Assembly (NCBI GenBank): GCA_963930775.1
Contig: OZ005691.1
Location: forward strand, 1,798,001-1,862,000
Length of the DNA stretch: 64,000 bases
From: Cliona cf. orientalis
Lineage: Eukaryota > Porifera > Demospongiae > Clionaida > Clionaidae
Direction of reading: 5' to 3'
This document shows positions 14,220 through 26,173 of the stretch, piece after piece. How positions within the stretch are numbered: position 1 is the stretch's first letter; each line of letters begins with the position of its first letter. The notes under the pieces were generated by a model that saw nothing but the letters and a program-made list of their open reading frames with translations, made no database searches and was not told the origin of the DNA. A program made the translations under genes and the position numbers.

Positions 14220-14603
14220 ATATCACTTCTACAAGCAGCTCAAGCGAGACCTGCTCCATGGCAAGCTCAAAGTTGGGACCTCGGTCAAAGCTGCCCGGTT
14301 GACGGCCCTCATTGCACAGATCGACAAAGGCGACTATCGTGTCGGCTTCCAGTACCAACATAAGGTCATGTGCCAGGCAACCGAGAGCGACAACATGGAC
14401 GCGAGAATTCGACGGGAGCACCAGAAGATCGCCGGAACTTCGGTCGAGATGGCTACGGAGAAGTTTCTCGAAGAGGTCTCGATGTTGGAACTCTACGGGG
14501 TGGAGTTGTACCACGTGTTGAACAATCATCGGGTGCCGCAGGTGATAGGGGTGGGGCCTGAGAACGTACAGGTCTACTCGAGGAGCATGGAGCTACAAAA
14601 AAG
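14220..14603 (+). CDS. MYLIP: MYLIP-like E3 ligase, exon 3 (FERM F2 lobe)
   Basis: 384-base exon after acceptor CCAATAG. The first A completes the split Arg codon of exon 2. The frame reads YHFYKQLKRDLLHGKL, then LTALIAQIDKGDYR, then AGTSVEMATEKFLEEVSMLE, LYGVELYHV and IGVGPENVQVYSRSMELQKR. This is the helical acyl-CoA-binding-like F2 lobe running into the first strand of F3: ALIAQ...GDY, the GTS...A helix and YGVE..IGVGPE are all at MYLIP-like spacing. It ends with two bases of a split Arg codon before the donor GTGTGTG. The exon is clearly GC-richer than the flanking introns. A CT-rich tract lies upstream and a GA-rich tract downstream. Confidence 0.93.
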
Positions 14604-14990
14604 GTGTGTGTATGCGTGAGTGTGAGAGAGAGTGGGAGAGAGAGGGAGAGAGAGAGAGAGAAGATGAGAGAGAGGTGACTCAGAGAATGTCTGTTATAAA
14701 TTCCTTAGGGAAATTTGATGAATCAAAGTTGGGGCAGCTAATTAATTATTGACAAAATGGTTGACTTATCATGAAATCTCTCCCTCTACCCATTCCATTC
14801 CAGTCCATTCCCATTTCCATTCCCATTCCATTCTGCCAGCTTGTTTATCTCAATCACTACATTATAATTATTGTAGTGTTTGTACAGCTACAACTTGTAC
14901 CCTAATTGCTCTAATTAGTATCCATTATTGGCTAATTAGCGTAAGTCGCCAAGCCCTTTTCAAGTGTTTATCTTACATTATTAAAAACAT

Positions 14991-15024
<34 letters not shown>

Positions 15025-16339
15025 TTTGTTTCTCTTTCTTACCTGGCCCTGCGTAGTACATGCTTTAGTTCCAAGCCACCCCCCGTTTGTCTGACTCAAT
15101 GATCCATGAACGGTCACTAATCCCCAACCATTTACTCTAAAGCATTCTTTCATCCTCTGATATCAAGCACCTGAAATATCAAAAGGAAATGGTCGTCTGT
15201 ATTATAATTATTAGGAAATACGACTATACAATGCGTTTATGATGTACGTACAGAGGCTGTATTGTTAGTACAGCATAATATAGTGAAGTATAGTCTAGAG
15301 TGTTTCTTCAAGGGAAACTATATATATAGCTATTGCATGCATCAAGTCTCGAGACAATCTGTCTCCCTGCCTGTCATGTAAAGGAATGTGTTTCATGATC
15401 CATTATTCCAGCAGTGTTGATAGCACTCTCTGGTAGTGTACACTGTTGTTTTAGTGGTGCTCTGCTCAGAGTCGTGAATAATGTTATAGACCATTAATCT
15501 TTTAATATTTACATGCCTGCATGCGCACAATTATTAGATTAGTATGCTTGCATTATGTGGAAATTATCAGATGTTTAGATAAGCGTAAAGAAAACGCTCA
15601 ATGTATATTTGTATGTGAGTACAATAGCTCATTGTTGTATTAACAGAAATATCTAGAGTCTACCTACATGTACGTACTTAGATAGGCATACTTGATGGTG
15701 TCTACAAGATTAGTACTCAAAAGGATGTTTTACCTCATTTGCTGATTGGTGAACCCTAAATAATTAGTATTTAAACGAGGCCAGGCCATGAGGCCATCTT
15801 GTGGCATGGCAAACAATTTAAATATTTATTTAGCTACATCATTCCAGTATTAAGTCAACTACTTCATAACCTCACTAAATAAATTTAAATAAACCCAAGG
15901 GCCACAGTCAGTCTTCAGTTGTTACATATGTAGGAAGAGGAAGTTTGCTTTTAATTATAGGAAATGTTGCATTTTCTTTGGAAATGCATTAAAATTACTT
16001 TTTCTTAATAATTAATTCTTTATTACCCACATGTACACTGAAGTCGAGTTATTATTGTATTAAAAGGATTCCTTTCAAACCCCAGCATCCTTACCAGTTC
16101 TAACCAAAACCCAGCCCTGGGAAGATTTTTCTTAAAAATGACTAGTTTCATCAATAACAGATAGTAGATTATTGTCTGTGCTGAAGTACCTGCTGCAGAT
16201 AATAATATTATGTCTCTGTTGTGTTCCGCTAGTGATTGGAGGGCTGTAGCTTGTGTAAGTCTTCACAGCAAAACTGCTTATTTTTCTTAAAAGACATTGC
16301 ATTTTCTTGTACATTCCATCAACTACGGTAGCGTCACAC

Positions 16340-16460
16340 GGTTAGCTTGTATATTCTGCACAGTAGCTTGTATACTATGCACCGTAGCTTGTATACTATT
16401 GTGCTGTGGCTTGTATATTCTGCATGGTAGCTTGTATACTCTATAATGTAGCTTGTATTA
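16340..16460. repeat. ~21-bp minisatellite (GTAGCTTGTATACT-like), about six copies
   Basis: TAGCTTGTATAxTxTGCAC-type units recur at about 20-24 bp spacing from 16343 to 16456, with scattered substitutions. Function unknown. Confidence 0.85.
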
Positions 16461-17812
16461 GGATGCGCCACATTTTGTCTTCCTCAAGCACGAATGAAAA
16501 GAGAGTAATTATTATTTGTATTTTTTTGCGCTGGTCATATCACTGAACATCAAAGGCTGGCCGCAAGAATGCCGTCTACCTAGCAATAGGTATATATCAT
16601 AATGTATGCACCTCTATGCAAAAATACATAGCAAATAATATTATTGCAATTGTATTGTATTGTGCTAGCCGACAGTGTGGTATTACCGACTTATTGTTCT
16701 GGCATATGGGCTGATATTTGAGCGCCATTCACAGAAAATTGAGGTAGTCTATGGGACAGTTATTATTGCTCATTGATAAATTTCATAGCATAGCTAGTAG
16801 CGTGGAAAGCTCAATCAGGTTCCTGGATTTTGGCGGGATCAAGGTCGTGTCTATTGCTGTGAACTGATGGCCGGATAATTTTTTTTTCCCTCATGGGACA
16901 CCTGGCCAAAGCGGGCTATAGAAGTTACATCATACATCACACTCACACACACACAGAGCATGTTAGTTGCCCACCATAAAAGTATTTAGGCTGCTAGCTG
17001 TATCACAGTGGTGCTGTTTAGCTAGGGTATTGGACAAGCAACTGGTGTAACCTTGTTATAATAATGTCCTGTGTACAGTTGCTAAGTTACTGATAGTCTA
17101 AGAGATTCAAACTACCTAATAATCGTTATTGCAGTATAGCCAATTTAGCACACAATTTTATCTTGATTCAGTTAATAAGAGTGTTCCCTGCCTTTATGGC
17201 TGCATCGAATGCTACATTACATCATTAATCCATCCAAAGCTGAGATTCAATTTGCGTAACCTTTCAAGTAGACTACCCAGGTTGCCTAGCAACCAGGCCA
17301 GGTACAAACTTGCACTTTTTTATTTAACAAGTAAAGATTATCTCCCTTTTAGTCATTAGCAGTCTAAGGTAAGCGGATAAAGTGTCAAGCTCTAAAGCGA
17401 TTAGTGATTTCATCATAAGTCTCTAGGCTCAAATTTTCAAACATTAGCCATGAAAGGTCACCTGGAGCTTAGATCTGTTACTCGAATCTGCCCTCCTTAA
17501 CTTAGCAGTGACGCAGGGGAAGGGTATCAGTTGGTCCAATTTTGGAAGAAGATACGTCCATAATGGCTGCATGCATAGATACGTATGTATGGGCTGTGTT
17601 TTCAAAGCTGCCTATGGTCGAGTGATTATATGTACGTATTGCTCTAAGACTCAGCTCTCTGATCTTTTCAATGGTATGTATGAGAAGGGAGGAAAGCATT
17701 GCAGCATTGAAAAACTGAGAATAGGGGCTGCATGAGGAATGAGGCCAATTGACTACCGTAGCTGAACTTATTGGAGAAGACTACCTATTATACTGCTGCA
17801 TGTGAATTTGAA

Positions 17813-18260
17813 GGTTGTATAGTAGGGTTACCGCATTCAAACATGAGCCATAGTAGCCATAAATCTTCAAAATGAAGCCTCTGCTTGCTTTTCTTGTACT
17901 ACATACATGCTAGCTAGCTATCTGCTTCATACGCATTTGCTTCCAATTGCTTACCTGTGAAGTTCGAGATTACAATAACATTGTAGGGTTGTCATAATCA
18001 AACATGAGCTATGATAGTACAGTAGCCTTAGTTCTTTGGAAGAAACCTTTGCTTAATTGTCTTGTACTATACCTGTATACTATTTGCTTCCAATTGTTGC
18101 TAGAGATTACAATATCATTGTAGGGTTGTTATAATTGAACGTGAGCTATGATAGTACAGTAGCCCTAGTTCTTAAGAGAAGCCTCTGTTTGCTGTCTTAT
18201 GCTACGCCCTGCTTCATAATAATAATTTGCTTCTAATTGCTTATGTGTAAAGTTAGCTAG
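17813..18260. repeat. Degenerate direct repeat, three ~150-bp copies
   Basis: Blocks starting GTAGGGTT at about 17821, 17983 and 18121 each contain an AAACATGAGC-like phrase, a TAGTAGCC/CAGTAGCC phrase, a GAAGCCTCTG-like phrase and CTTGTACTA, then TTGCTTCCAATTGCT. Copies are 10-20% diverged. Confidence 0.75.
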
Positions 18261-20962
18261 TATAATTGTGTTGTGAGGTTTCACGCACGAGATTGAGCGC
18301 AAGGTAGTACGTAGCGGACATCATCTTCAAAAGAATTTCCGCTGCTTGGTGTTCCCTCTTTGTAAGACATCGTGGCTATAGTCACTGCTTGTGGCTCTTG
18401 CTTCTAATTATTGCCTAGTTCTTTGTTGTGTACATAATGTTTTATTCCCCAAGCTAGTGTGCCTCCATGTGTCCATGTGTGCATGTGTCACCTGCATCCC
18501 CTGTGCTACCGATTTTCAAGGCTTGGAACCTATGTAGCAATAATTACGAGTGGCCCAACACTGGGTGAAATACATTATAATATTCTGCAGTGTGCGCTTA
18601 GTGATTCAAGCATTCTAGTACATGCATGTGCATGGAAGATTCAAGTGTAACTACACAGGTGCATGCATGTACCACCTAGCCATTCGATAAGAATCAGAAT
18701 TGATGTTTAATCTCTGACCACCATAAGTGTTGAGGGAAAGGAAGGGAAAGGCCTCGGTGCTTCTGGTGCTGACCAGTGAGTGGTCTGCAGGGTCACCATG
18801 GTGGCCCGGGCAGCGGAGTGGGCCCCCACTACAAGGGAAGAGGTCACCAACCAGATGTATGCTTTGGTTAGGAGAGAGGGGGGGGGGGGAGGAAGGGGAC
18901 AGATGCACAGAGAGAGAGAGAGAGAGGGGGGGGGGGGAGGGAGCTCAAACTACATACCTAGCTCACCACAGTAGAGAAGGGTACAGACAAGGTTAGAAAG
19001 AGGGCAGTCATCTCATGCATGCTCTCAAACAGGCTGAATTTAAAGCCTGTACCACAAGCAGACCAAGCCAAGGCTAGACTGCCTGAACCATCACAGTAGG
19101 CCCAGGAGGAAGGGTTGGGAAGAAGTCTCCACACCTTTGGAAGGTGCTGTCTCTCTTCTATAAATCCTTCCCAAGGTCTCCTGAATCTTTTTCTTACATG
19201 TGGTATCCCTGTATTGGCTGGCCTCCATGTCCTCTATGTGGGGAATCCGCTGTATATAGGAATAGCTTATTTGAAAAGGAATATATATAGTGAGATGGAG
19301 GGAGAGAGGGAGAGGGAAGAAGAGAGAGAGTATATACTATAGCTGAGATGGAGATCATTGATTACATAAAAAGGGGATGCATGACATTGGTGTGGTTTTG
19401 TTGGATAATGGAGCACTGACCACTGTTTAAACAGGCCACCCTCACCTAGCTACGTACATTGTATCCCCACGACTCTAGCTGCCTGGCCACACTCTTGTCA
19501 AGTGACCGACAGTATTCATGTCGACATGACTAGGACACGTGCTGCAAACTGTTATCTAGAGCTAGCTGCCTTCCTTTATCCTTCTACAATGATATAACTT
19601 GTCCGCAGAGATAGTGTATTTGATAAGGGGTCATTTTTTAACCACGAATTTGCGTTTGTTGATGGACGGGGTCTGCCAAATACAGGTAGCACCATCTGTC
19701 GTATATATAGTCTGTATGGAAGTATGCTCTGTGTGTGTGTGTGCGCACATGTGGAGTGTGTGTGTATGTGTGTCTGTAGTGTTGGGCTAGCCTAGGCACT
19801 TAGCGGTGGTATGCGCTGTGGTTTGCCGGTGACCTCCCTGCACTCTGCCTACGGCCGTTTGACCTTCTGTCTGTAGTGGTGCCTACGTACATACTATGAC
19901 ATTCCTCTCCGTGCGTGGCCTAGCTTACACAATTAATAGACCTACCATGGTTTTACGTGTGGTAGTATGTTGCATGGGAGTACGTATAGATAGTGATTAC
20001 GTATAATTTTCAGGATTTCACTCAATCCTGGGTAGGAGCGAATGCTTAGCTAGTGCCAAGAGTGCAATGGTAGGAACTAAGATCATGTACATGTACATGT
20101 ATCAGTACTGTAATTTGAAGAAGACCCTATATCAGGACATTTAGAGGAGATCCAGAGGGAGAGGGCTATATAGGTGGGTGGATGTGCACATACTGATACA
20201 ATAATATTGTGTGTTTAGTATAGGAAGAGAACTAGAGAGAGAGACATCATTCAGTATTTGACAGATTCCGAATCTCTCTCTGTGTGCAAACTGAGCACCC
20301 GCACAAAGTGGTACCTTTCAATTACTGCTGCACCATGCATGACACTGAATAACACAACGGATCGAATAATGCTTCAACTGTTGCCCTAGCTATATGTGTT
20401 GCTACATACATGTATACCCTCTTTCTAATAACATCGTCTAGCTAGGGTAATATGGCCTCAATGTATCTCCAATTAGATTTGTTACCATCCTGTCTCTATG
20501 GCTACACAGAGGCCCCTGGAGTGAGTGAGAAGTCTCTGTAATTCCTACTGATTCACTTGAACCTAGCTACAACTTAATTTAATGTCATGCTGCATGTACA
20601 TGTATGTGTATGCAAAAATGTGCTGAGTGTGTGTATATAGTGACTGATAGGAAGGATCTAGCTTGAGAGAGAGAGAGAGTCCTTTGTGTCCTTTCATTGG
20701 CTTTTGTGTGGTGTCAGGTGGTGCCTGTATCCACTTACCCGCTCACCACAGACCTCCTCACCCTCACACACACTCTTTGATAACACACTGGATTGTGTAA
20801 CCCATTTGAGGTGGTTGTGTGCTTGTGAACATGGTCCAATTATCCATTATTTGATTGACATAAGCCCCAGTGCATCCCCAGCTTTCAAGTGTGTCAGTCT
20901 CTTGGGACATGGCTAGTTATGTAAGCTACACATGCTTACATGCTTTCAACTGATCGAGTCAG

Positions 20963-20963
<1 letters not shown>

Positions 20964-21043
<80 letters not shown>
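20964..21043. repeat. (CT)n microsatellite, ~80 bases
   Basis: Longest uninterrupted dinucleotide tract in the window. Confidence 0.95.
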
Positions 21044-21048
<5 letters not shown>

Positions 21049-21702
21049 CCTATACCTACTTCACTCACGGTGATTGCAGTCTATTTTCTTGTCTCTGTTG
21101 ATAAAGCTAAGGCTCTTGGTCACACTGTGTGACCAGCATGTGTTTAGACAAGCTAGACCCTAGGCCCTGCCAGCCATGAGAGGGAGTTTTAAGGGTTGAG
21201 AGATCAAAGACTGGCGGTGGGTGACTGTGGGAAGCCATGTTCCCCCTCTCTCCCACGTCAGTCAGTTGGAGGGAAGAGTGCAGCTGTATTTTGCGTTGTG
21301 CTACCTACCTACTGTACGCATATGTTGTTTACGGCTCTGTATGCTTGATTTTATTATTGTCACAAAAGTGGATTAAGTTTGTTTTGTTTTTTGTGTGTGT
21401 GTGTGTGTGTGTCCACATCAAGGTCTAGCTAACTGACCTTAACTGACCTTAACGCTTTCCCATACATAGTGTAATATAGTGCTTCTACTACTGTACCCCC
21501 TCACTACTGTAAGATTAAAGGCTTAAGTTGGTTTGGATTACGGAACAAGGGGCTGGGGGGGATTGAGTTGCAATTTTGGAAGGATTCATATTATGGGTGC
21601 ATGCTTCCATGTTGTGTTTGTAGGGATGTGTGTGCATGATGCAATATGTATCTGTAATTCTGTAATGTCTAATGAATCCCAACTTAATCATCTCTTTCTT
21701 CC

Positions 21703-21751
<49 letters not shown>

Positions 21752-21752
21752 G

Positions 21753-23376
21753 ATTCAGCTACTCCTCGGTCCAGTATACGGCCTTCCACGCCAAAAAGTT
21801 CACCGCTCTCGTGGCCTCTTCCTCCAACAACAGCGGAGGCTCTCGTGCCGAACAGATGGACTTTGAACTCAAGAGCCGAGCCGCCTCCCAGGCCCTCTAC
21901 CGAACCATCACCGAATTCCATACCTTCTTCAGACGAGAGAGCGTTAGCAGTGTGGTGAAGACGGCCGGATTTTGTAAGTCTCTTCTCGGGAACTTCAAGG
22001 GCCAAGACCCGGATAGGTTCTATTTTGACGTGATGAAGACGCATCGAGAAGTAGTAGACCACGTGTGGTCGATCCTCCACCCTAGCACGACGCTTCTTCA
22101 TGACAACAGTGATGTCGATCACACTGCCCATCATTCACAGCTAAACTCCTCCCCCGCTAACTCGAGGCCGACGACTCCCTCGTCCACTCGTAGGAATCAC
22201 ACGACGTCATCCGACACCAACTCCCCCTCCCGAAGCTCCTCCTCTTCGTCGGTACGAAGCCACACCCCCCATCATCACCACCACCACCACCACCACAATC
22301 ACCATAGGGACCACTCGTCATCGGGAGGGAGTAGGCGTGGCTCACAGCAGAGCGTAACAAGCCCCACCCACTCCACGACGTCATCGATGGCCGGCGACGA
22401 CGACATCCCGCCTCCCCTCCCTCCTCCAGCCAGGCACATGCAACGAGCTGCCAGTAACATGCACAGAAGTCACTCGGTGCAAGAATCGGACATCAGACAT
22501 GCCATTCTACAACGCTTGCCTCCCCTGCCCCCTTACTCCCAGCGAAGCTGTAGCTCGGACGCTCTGATGCGAGCCAGCAACGGCCGTCGGTCGCAGAGAA
22601 GCATGCTCAATCACGGGCCACACATGGCGTCGACGGCAACTTTTAATCCGTACATAAGTCCCTCGATTTCCGAAACGGAATCGGATTTGGACGAGAGTAT
22701 GTACGCCAGTGGAGGCTCGGACTGTTACGTTGCCATGTCCACCCAATCAGAACCCACCTACTTTCCGAGTTCGAGATCCGATGCCAGCGGCTCGAGCATT
22801 ATGACGGCTTCGAGTGATGCCACAAATTCTAGTAGCATCCATAGCCACCAGCTACACAACGTTGCTCAAGTTCACCCAGCCCGTCCCGGCTCCGACACGT
22901 CTGGAATCCCGTCGGACACGTACATCACGTCCGGCGACTCAGAGTGCAGTAACGGAAGCTTCCGGGCACACTCCCCTCCCCCGCTCTACACGGAGGTTGA
23001 CCCGGAGAACACCGTCTCGATAAACTTCGGCAACGAATCCTCCTCCTCCTCCTCCATTAATCCTTCCCTCCCAAACTCAGGTAGCTTGAGTCTAGTCAGT
23101 CCCATCATACCTGTACCAGCAGGTTCAAGCTCAAATGGTGCTGTCTTTAACTTCGATGCAGCTGCTGTTCTGACGAGAACCCGGGAGCTCGAGGGAGAAC
23201 TCCAGAGGCTCCGCTCGGCCATGACGTGCCGCCTGTGCAAACAGAATCCCATTGGAGCGACGTTCTGTCCGTGCGGGCACACCGTCTGCTGTTTCCAGTG
23301 CGCCCAGAGGCTGAGAACTTGTTGGGAGTGTGACCAGCGTGTTGCCTCCGTCCAGAGAATGTTGTTGACCCGATAG
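21753..23376 (+). CDS. MYLIP: MYLIP-like E3 ligase, last exon (FERM F3, linker, C-terminal RING)
   Basis: Acceptor CCTCACAG; the first A completes the Arg codon split from exon 3. Bases 21754 to ~22085 give the F3 (PH/PTB-like) lobe, including KSRAASQALYRTITEFHTFF, the same landmark as in vertebrate MYLIP. A Ser/Pro/His-rich linker of about 360 codons follows (22086-23170), with nine consecutive His codons near 22270 and a PPPLPPP stretch. It is much longer than the linker I recall for vertebrate MYLIP. A short helix (TRTRELEGELQRL) leads into the RING at 23227-23331: CRLC, then FCPCGHTVCCFQC, then CWEC. FCPCGHTVCC is the signature of the MYLIP RING, which recruits UBE2D-type E2 enzymes in vertebrates. 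The stop is TAG at 23374. The helix and RING are conserved, whereas the linker looks free to vary. I do not see the Cys cluster that I recall just before the RING region of vertebrate IDOL. Confidence 0.95.
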
Positions 23377-24713
23377 GAGGAGGTACGTAGATAGGTTGAA
23401 ATTGAAACTCTCTTACTGTATGTACGTATATGTGGTGAATGAATGTGTGTGCGTAAGAAATCTGTTGACATGAGCATTTTGAATATTGCAACCACAGAAC
23501 TGTGAATAGTTGCAAAATTGGGTGCTATTTTGTCACTTTGAGCTGTATATTGTATTATAATACTAAATTTTTAATGTGTCTTTGTTAGCTATTATATCAA
23601 ATCATGCAGTACTATTGTGATTATACTAATTATTATTTTCAGCTTAATAGTTAGTTATGAATCATTGCAGTAATTATTATTATTATTAATATTATAGTTT
23701 CTGTGCCTTGTGTCGTGTAATTATTATGGACGCTCATTAATAACTATTAATAATCATCTCATTACAACTTGTGACACCATTATCCATTCTCCCTCGATCA
23801 GTCATCACTTTCTCACTAACAGTTTACAACACCGATGTATCTAACGAACTAAAGTATTTTTCACATCTTCATTAATAATATTAATTATAACTTTAATAAT
23901 GTGACTTTCTATGCCCAATGTCGTCGTATGCGTATACATGTTTTATGATAATATGGTTTTCTCTTCCTTTTAACAAGCTCAATAGTAATATTTTTATAAG
24001 GATTGACTTGATTGGAAATTGTAATTGATTATATATATAGGGCATGACAAGCACGTATAATTTGTTGGTAGTTGCCTAGCAACCAAAGTTTTTATAGGCG
24101 ATTTGCCAGCTATGGGAAGGGGTTGGGTCATCATAAAGTAGGCCAATGATGAACAGAGGTCAACTACCAACAAAATAGTTATCTGCCAGTAATTGGGGTG
24201 CATGAGATGCATATGTATTGGGGATTAGGTTTGCTTGAGCAGGCAATGGCCATGCAGCATGGGATGGTTGCCCCTTCTGTTTAGGAACCCACAATGTTAT
24301 ACTGACTTTTCATGCACAATATCCAGACTCAGAATACATTATCACAATAATAATACATTATTAATTTTAATAGTTGACAATAATTGCAAGGAAAGAAACC
24401 ATGCATGCATGAATGATCATTACAAACCTGTTACATATATACACAATTTATAATTGTTAGGTTTGGTAATTCCCCAGAAACAACACTTATAAAGTAAGTA
24501 ATCGTAGCAACTTAATTAATTTGTTTTCAGTTGCCTTACTATTAATAATGGTGGGTATACAACAATAAGCTATTCAAAATCTTCCAATAATAATATAATA
24601 TAATTTACTATAACCACTAAAAATTTGTTAAAATTAATTACTCCTAATAAGAAGAGTCCAGAAATAATAACATCATAATAATTCTGTCACCACCTCCAAA
24701 ATACAAATGCCCC
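23377..24713. other. MYLIP 3' UTR and tail-to-tail intergenic region
   Basis: AT-rich 1.3 kb between the MYLIP stop and the USP10 stop, so it must hold the 3' UTRs of both convergent genes. I found no unambiguous AATAAA on either strand close to the stops. It contains the dispersed repeat at 24060-24196. Confidence 0.6.
24060..24196. mobile_element. Dispersed inverted-repeat element, copy 1
   Basis: Ends are TTGTTGGTAGTTG and its reverse complement CAACTACCAACAA, separated by ~110 bp. A copy in the opposite orientation lies at 41277-41410, with about 90% identity that also covers the flanking GATAACTATT. No coding sequence, so a MITE-like element. Confidence 0.75.
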
Positions 24714-24922
24714 CTAGGATGACATGATGGTGTCCTTTCGACGGTAGATCAGGAGGTAGGCGACCTTATTGACCCCTGCAGAGCCACCCGGTTTCAGAAC
24801 AAACTCTTCTGGAATGGAACGGATGATGCTGTCGTCAGCTCGGACCCACCCTCCACTGACCGGGTGAAACACGTCGGCAGTGTAGTGACCACCTGTGGAG
24901 GACTTGCCGTGGTGGTAGACAA
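24714..24922 (-). CDS. USP10: USP10-like deubiquitinase, last exon (catalytic His box)
   Basis: On the minus strand, acceptor CTCTCCAG is followed by TT, completing a Val codon, then VYHHGKSSTGGHYTADVF, GGWVRADDS and VAYLLIYRR, ending at TAG (24714-24716). This is the C-terminal end of a C19/UCH ubiquitin protease: GGHYTADVF carries the general-base His and the W-x-R-x-DD segment the Asp that orients it. The wording VVYHHG-S-TGGHYT-DVF and the YLL-YRR ending are those of USP10 rather than other USPs. A long (CT)n-rich polypyrimidine tract (24927-25050, seen as GA on +) precedes the acceptor. USP10 homologues remove ubiquitin from p53, G3BP-linked and trafficking substrates in vertebrates. Substrates here are unknown. 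Confidence 0.92.
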
Positions 24923-24926
24923 CTGG

Positions 24927-25050
24927 AGAGGGAGAGAGAGAGGGAGGGAGAGAGAGGGAAGGAAAGAGAGAGCGGAAAGGAGTGGGGGAGGGGGGCAAAG
25001 AGAGAGAGAGGTAAGGAGAGAGGGAGAGAGAGGAAGAGAGAGAGAGAGAA
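24927..25050. repeat. GA-rich (CT-rich on coding strand) microsatellite
   Basis: Imperfect GAGAGGGA tract directly upstream, in transcript direction, of the final USP10 acceptor. It serves as, or merges with, the polypyrimidine tract. Confidence 0.85.
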
Positions 25051-25952
25051 AGTACGTAGTACACTCCCACACTATTGATTTCAGCATACCACACACTATA
25101 TAGATCAAGCTAACGAACTTAACGAGATAAACTACATGTAAATCCATCCCTTAACTTAACAAGGTGCTAGCTAATGAGGCTCCAGAGCATAAAATGGCCT
25201 GACGCACGATTAATGACGACGACGACGACCAATAACTGTCACTCTAGAATTCCCCAGCCCTGAGGCAACTAGCGTATACTATTACACCTTACAAAACATT
25301 CTATGCACATAAGAACACACTTAAAAAAATCCTGACGAGTAGGGTATACAGATCTAATCGCATTAAGGACATTCGATCTGACCAAAAGTGGTAGAAGCAT
25401 TTCCGTAGAGTCACCCAGCTGGGGTGGCCTATTCAAAACCTCTGCATTCATCCAGGTCGGTCTGGGCCAGGCAGCTAAGATTACTGGCACCAGCACATAT
25501 TAGGTTAGGGTGCTAGGCTAGGCTAGTCAGTGTGTGATTCCATTAACGTACATTAATTTTGATTTTTAATACATTTGAGGTAGTGGGAATGGGACAATTG
25601 AAACGTAGTCTAGTGGGCTAGAGCCTTATGAGTATTTGTTAGGATGAGATGCCATTGTTGCTGAAAAATTAGCCAGGTTCTTGAACCCCTCTTTCAGCAT
25701 AAACCATCATTTGCATATGTCAAGCGCTTCTTCTGTGTTATTGGCTTGCTTTGATTCATAAATGGCAGTTGCATGATTTTAGCAACGAACCGTATCGATG
25801 TAAACACAAGTACTCTATAGCCCTCCTGTCAGCCTTGTATAGGCTCATTTGCTATAATTATTGACTTATAAGAAACAGAGAGAGAGAGAGAGAGAGAGTT
25901 GTTAGTTGAGCTTTCTGTGACAGAAAAAAAAAAAACAACTTCATAATAACTA

Positions 25953-26173
25953 TACCGTATAGCCAGAAATATTGGCGGGAATTAAATTTGGCGGTTGAGC
26001 CCAATATCGCTATTGGAAGAATATTAGTGGATTTAAATTTGGCAGTTCGGTACGGGATCGCCATACATATATATGCGAGTAGGAAATTTTGGCGGATTTT
26101 AATTTGGCGGTTGTAATATAGATCGCCAAACCGCCAAATTTAATTCCCCGCCAAATTTTCCGGCTATACGGTA
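25953..26173. mobile_element. MITE with TACCGTATAGCC / GGCTATACGGTA ends
   Basis: 221-bp element with inverted ends TACCGTATAGCC and GGCTATACGGTA. The inner arms are TTGGCGG-AATTAAATTTGGCGG and its complement. No coding capacity. It belongs to the CCGTA-ended, TA-target group seen several times in this window. Confidence 0.85.

Larger units (their letters stand above)
14604..21752 (+). other. MYLIP intron 3 (7.1 kb)
   Basis: Starts GTGTGTG and ends in a long (CT)n tract and CCTCACAG. It opens with a GA-rich tract (14620-14672). It also contains a 21-bp minisatellite at 16340-16460, a three-copy direct repeat at 17813-18260, GA/G-rich stretches near 18860-18945 and 19290-19330, and an 80-base (CT)n at 20964-21043. 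I find no convincing gene in it. Confidence 0.75.

Noticed and set aside
18727-18996. GC-rich open frame inside MYLIP intron 3
   Set aside because: No recognisable domain, antisense and sense frames both open because of composition, ends in a G/GA tract.
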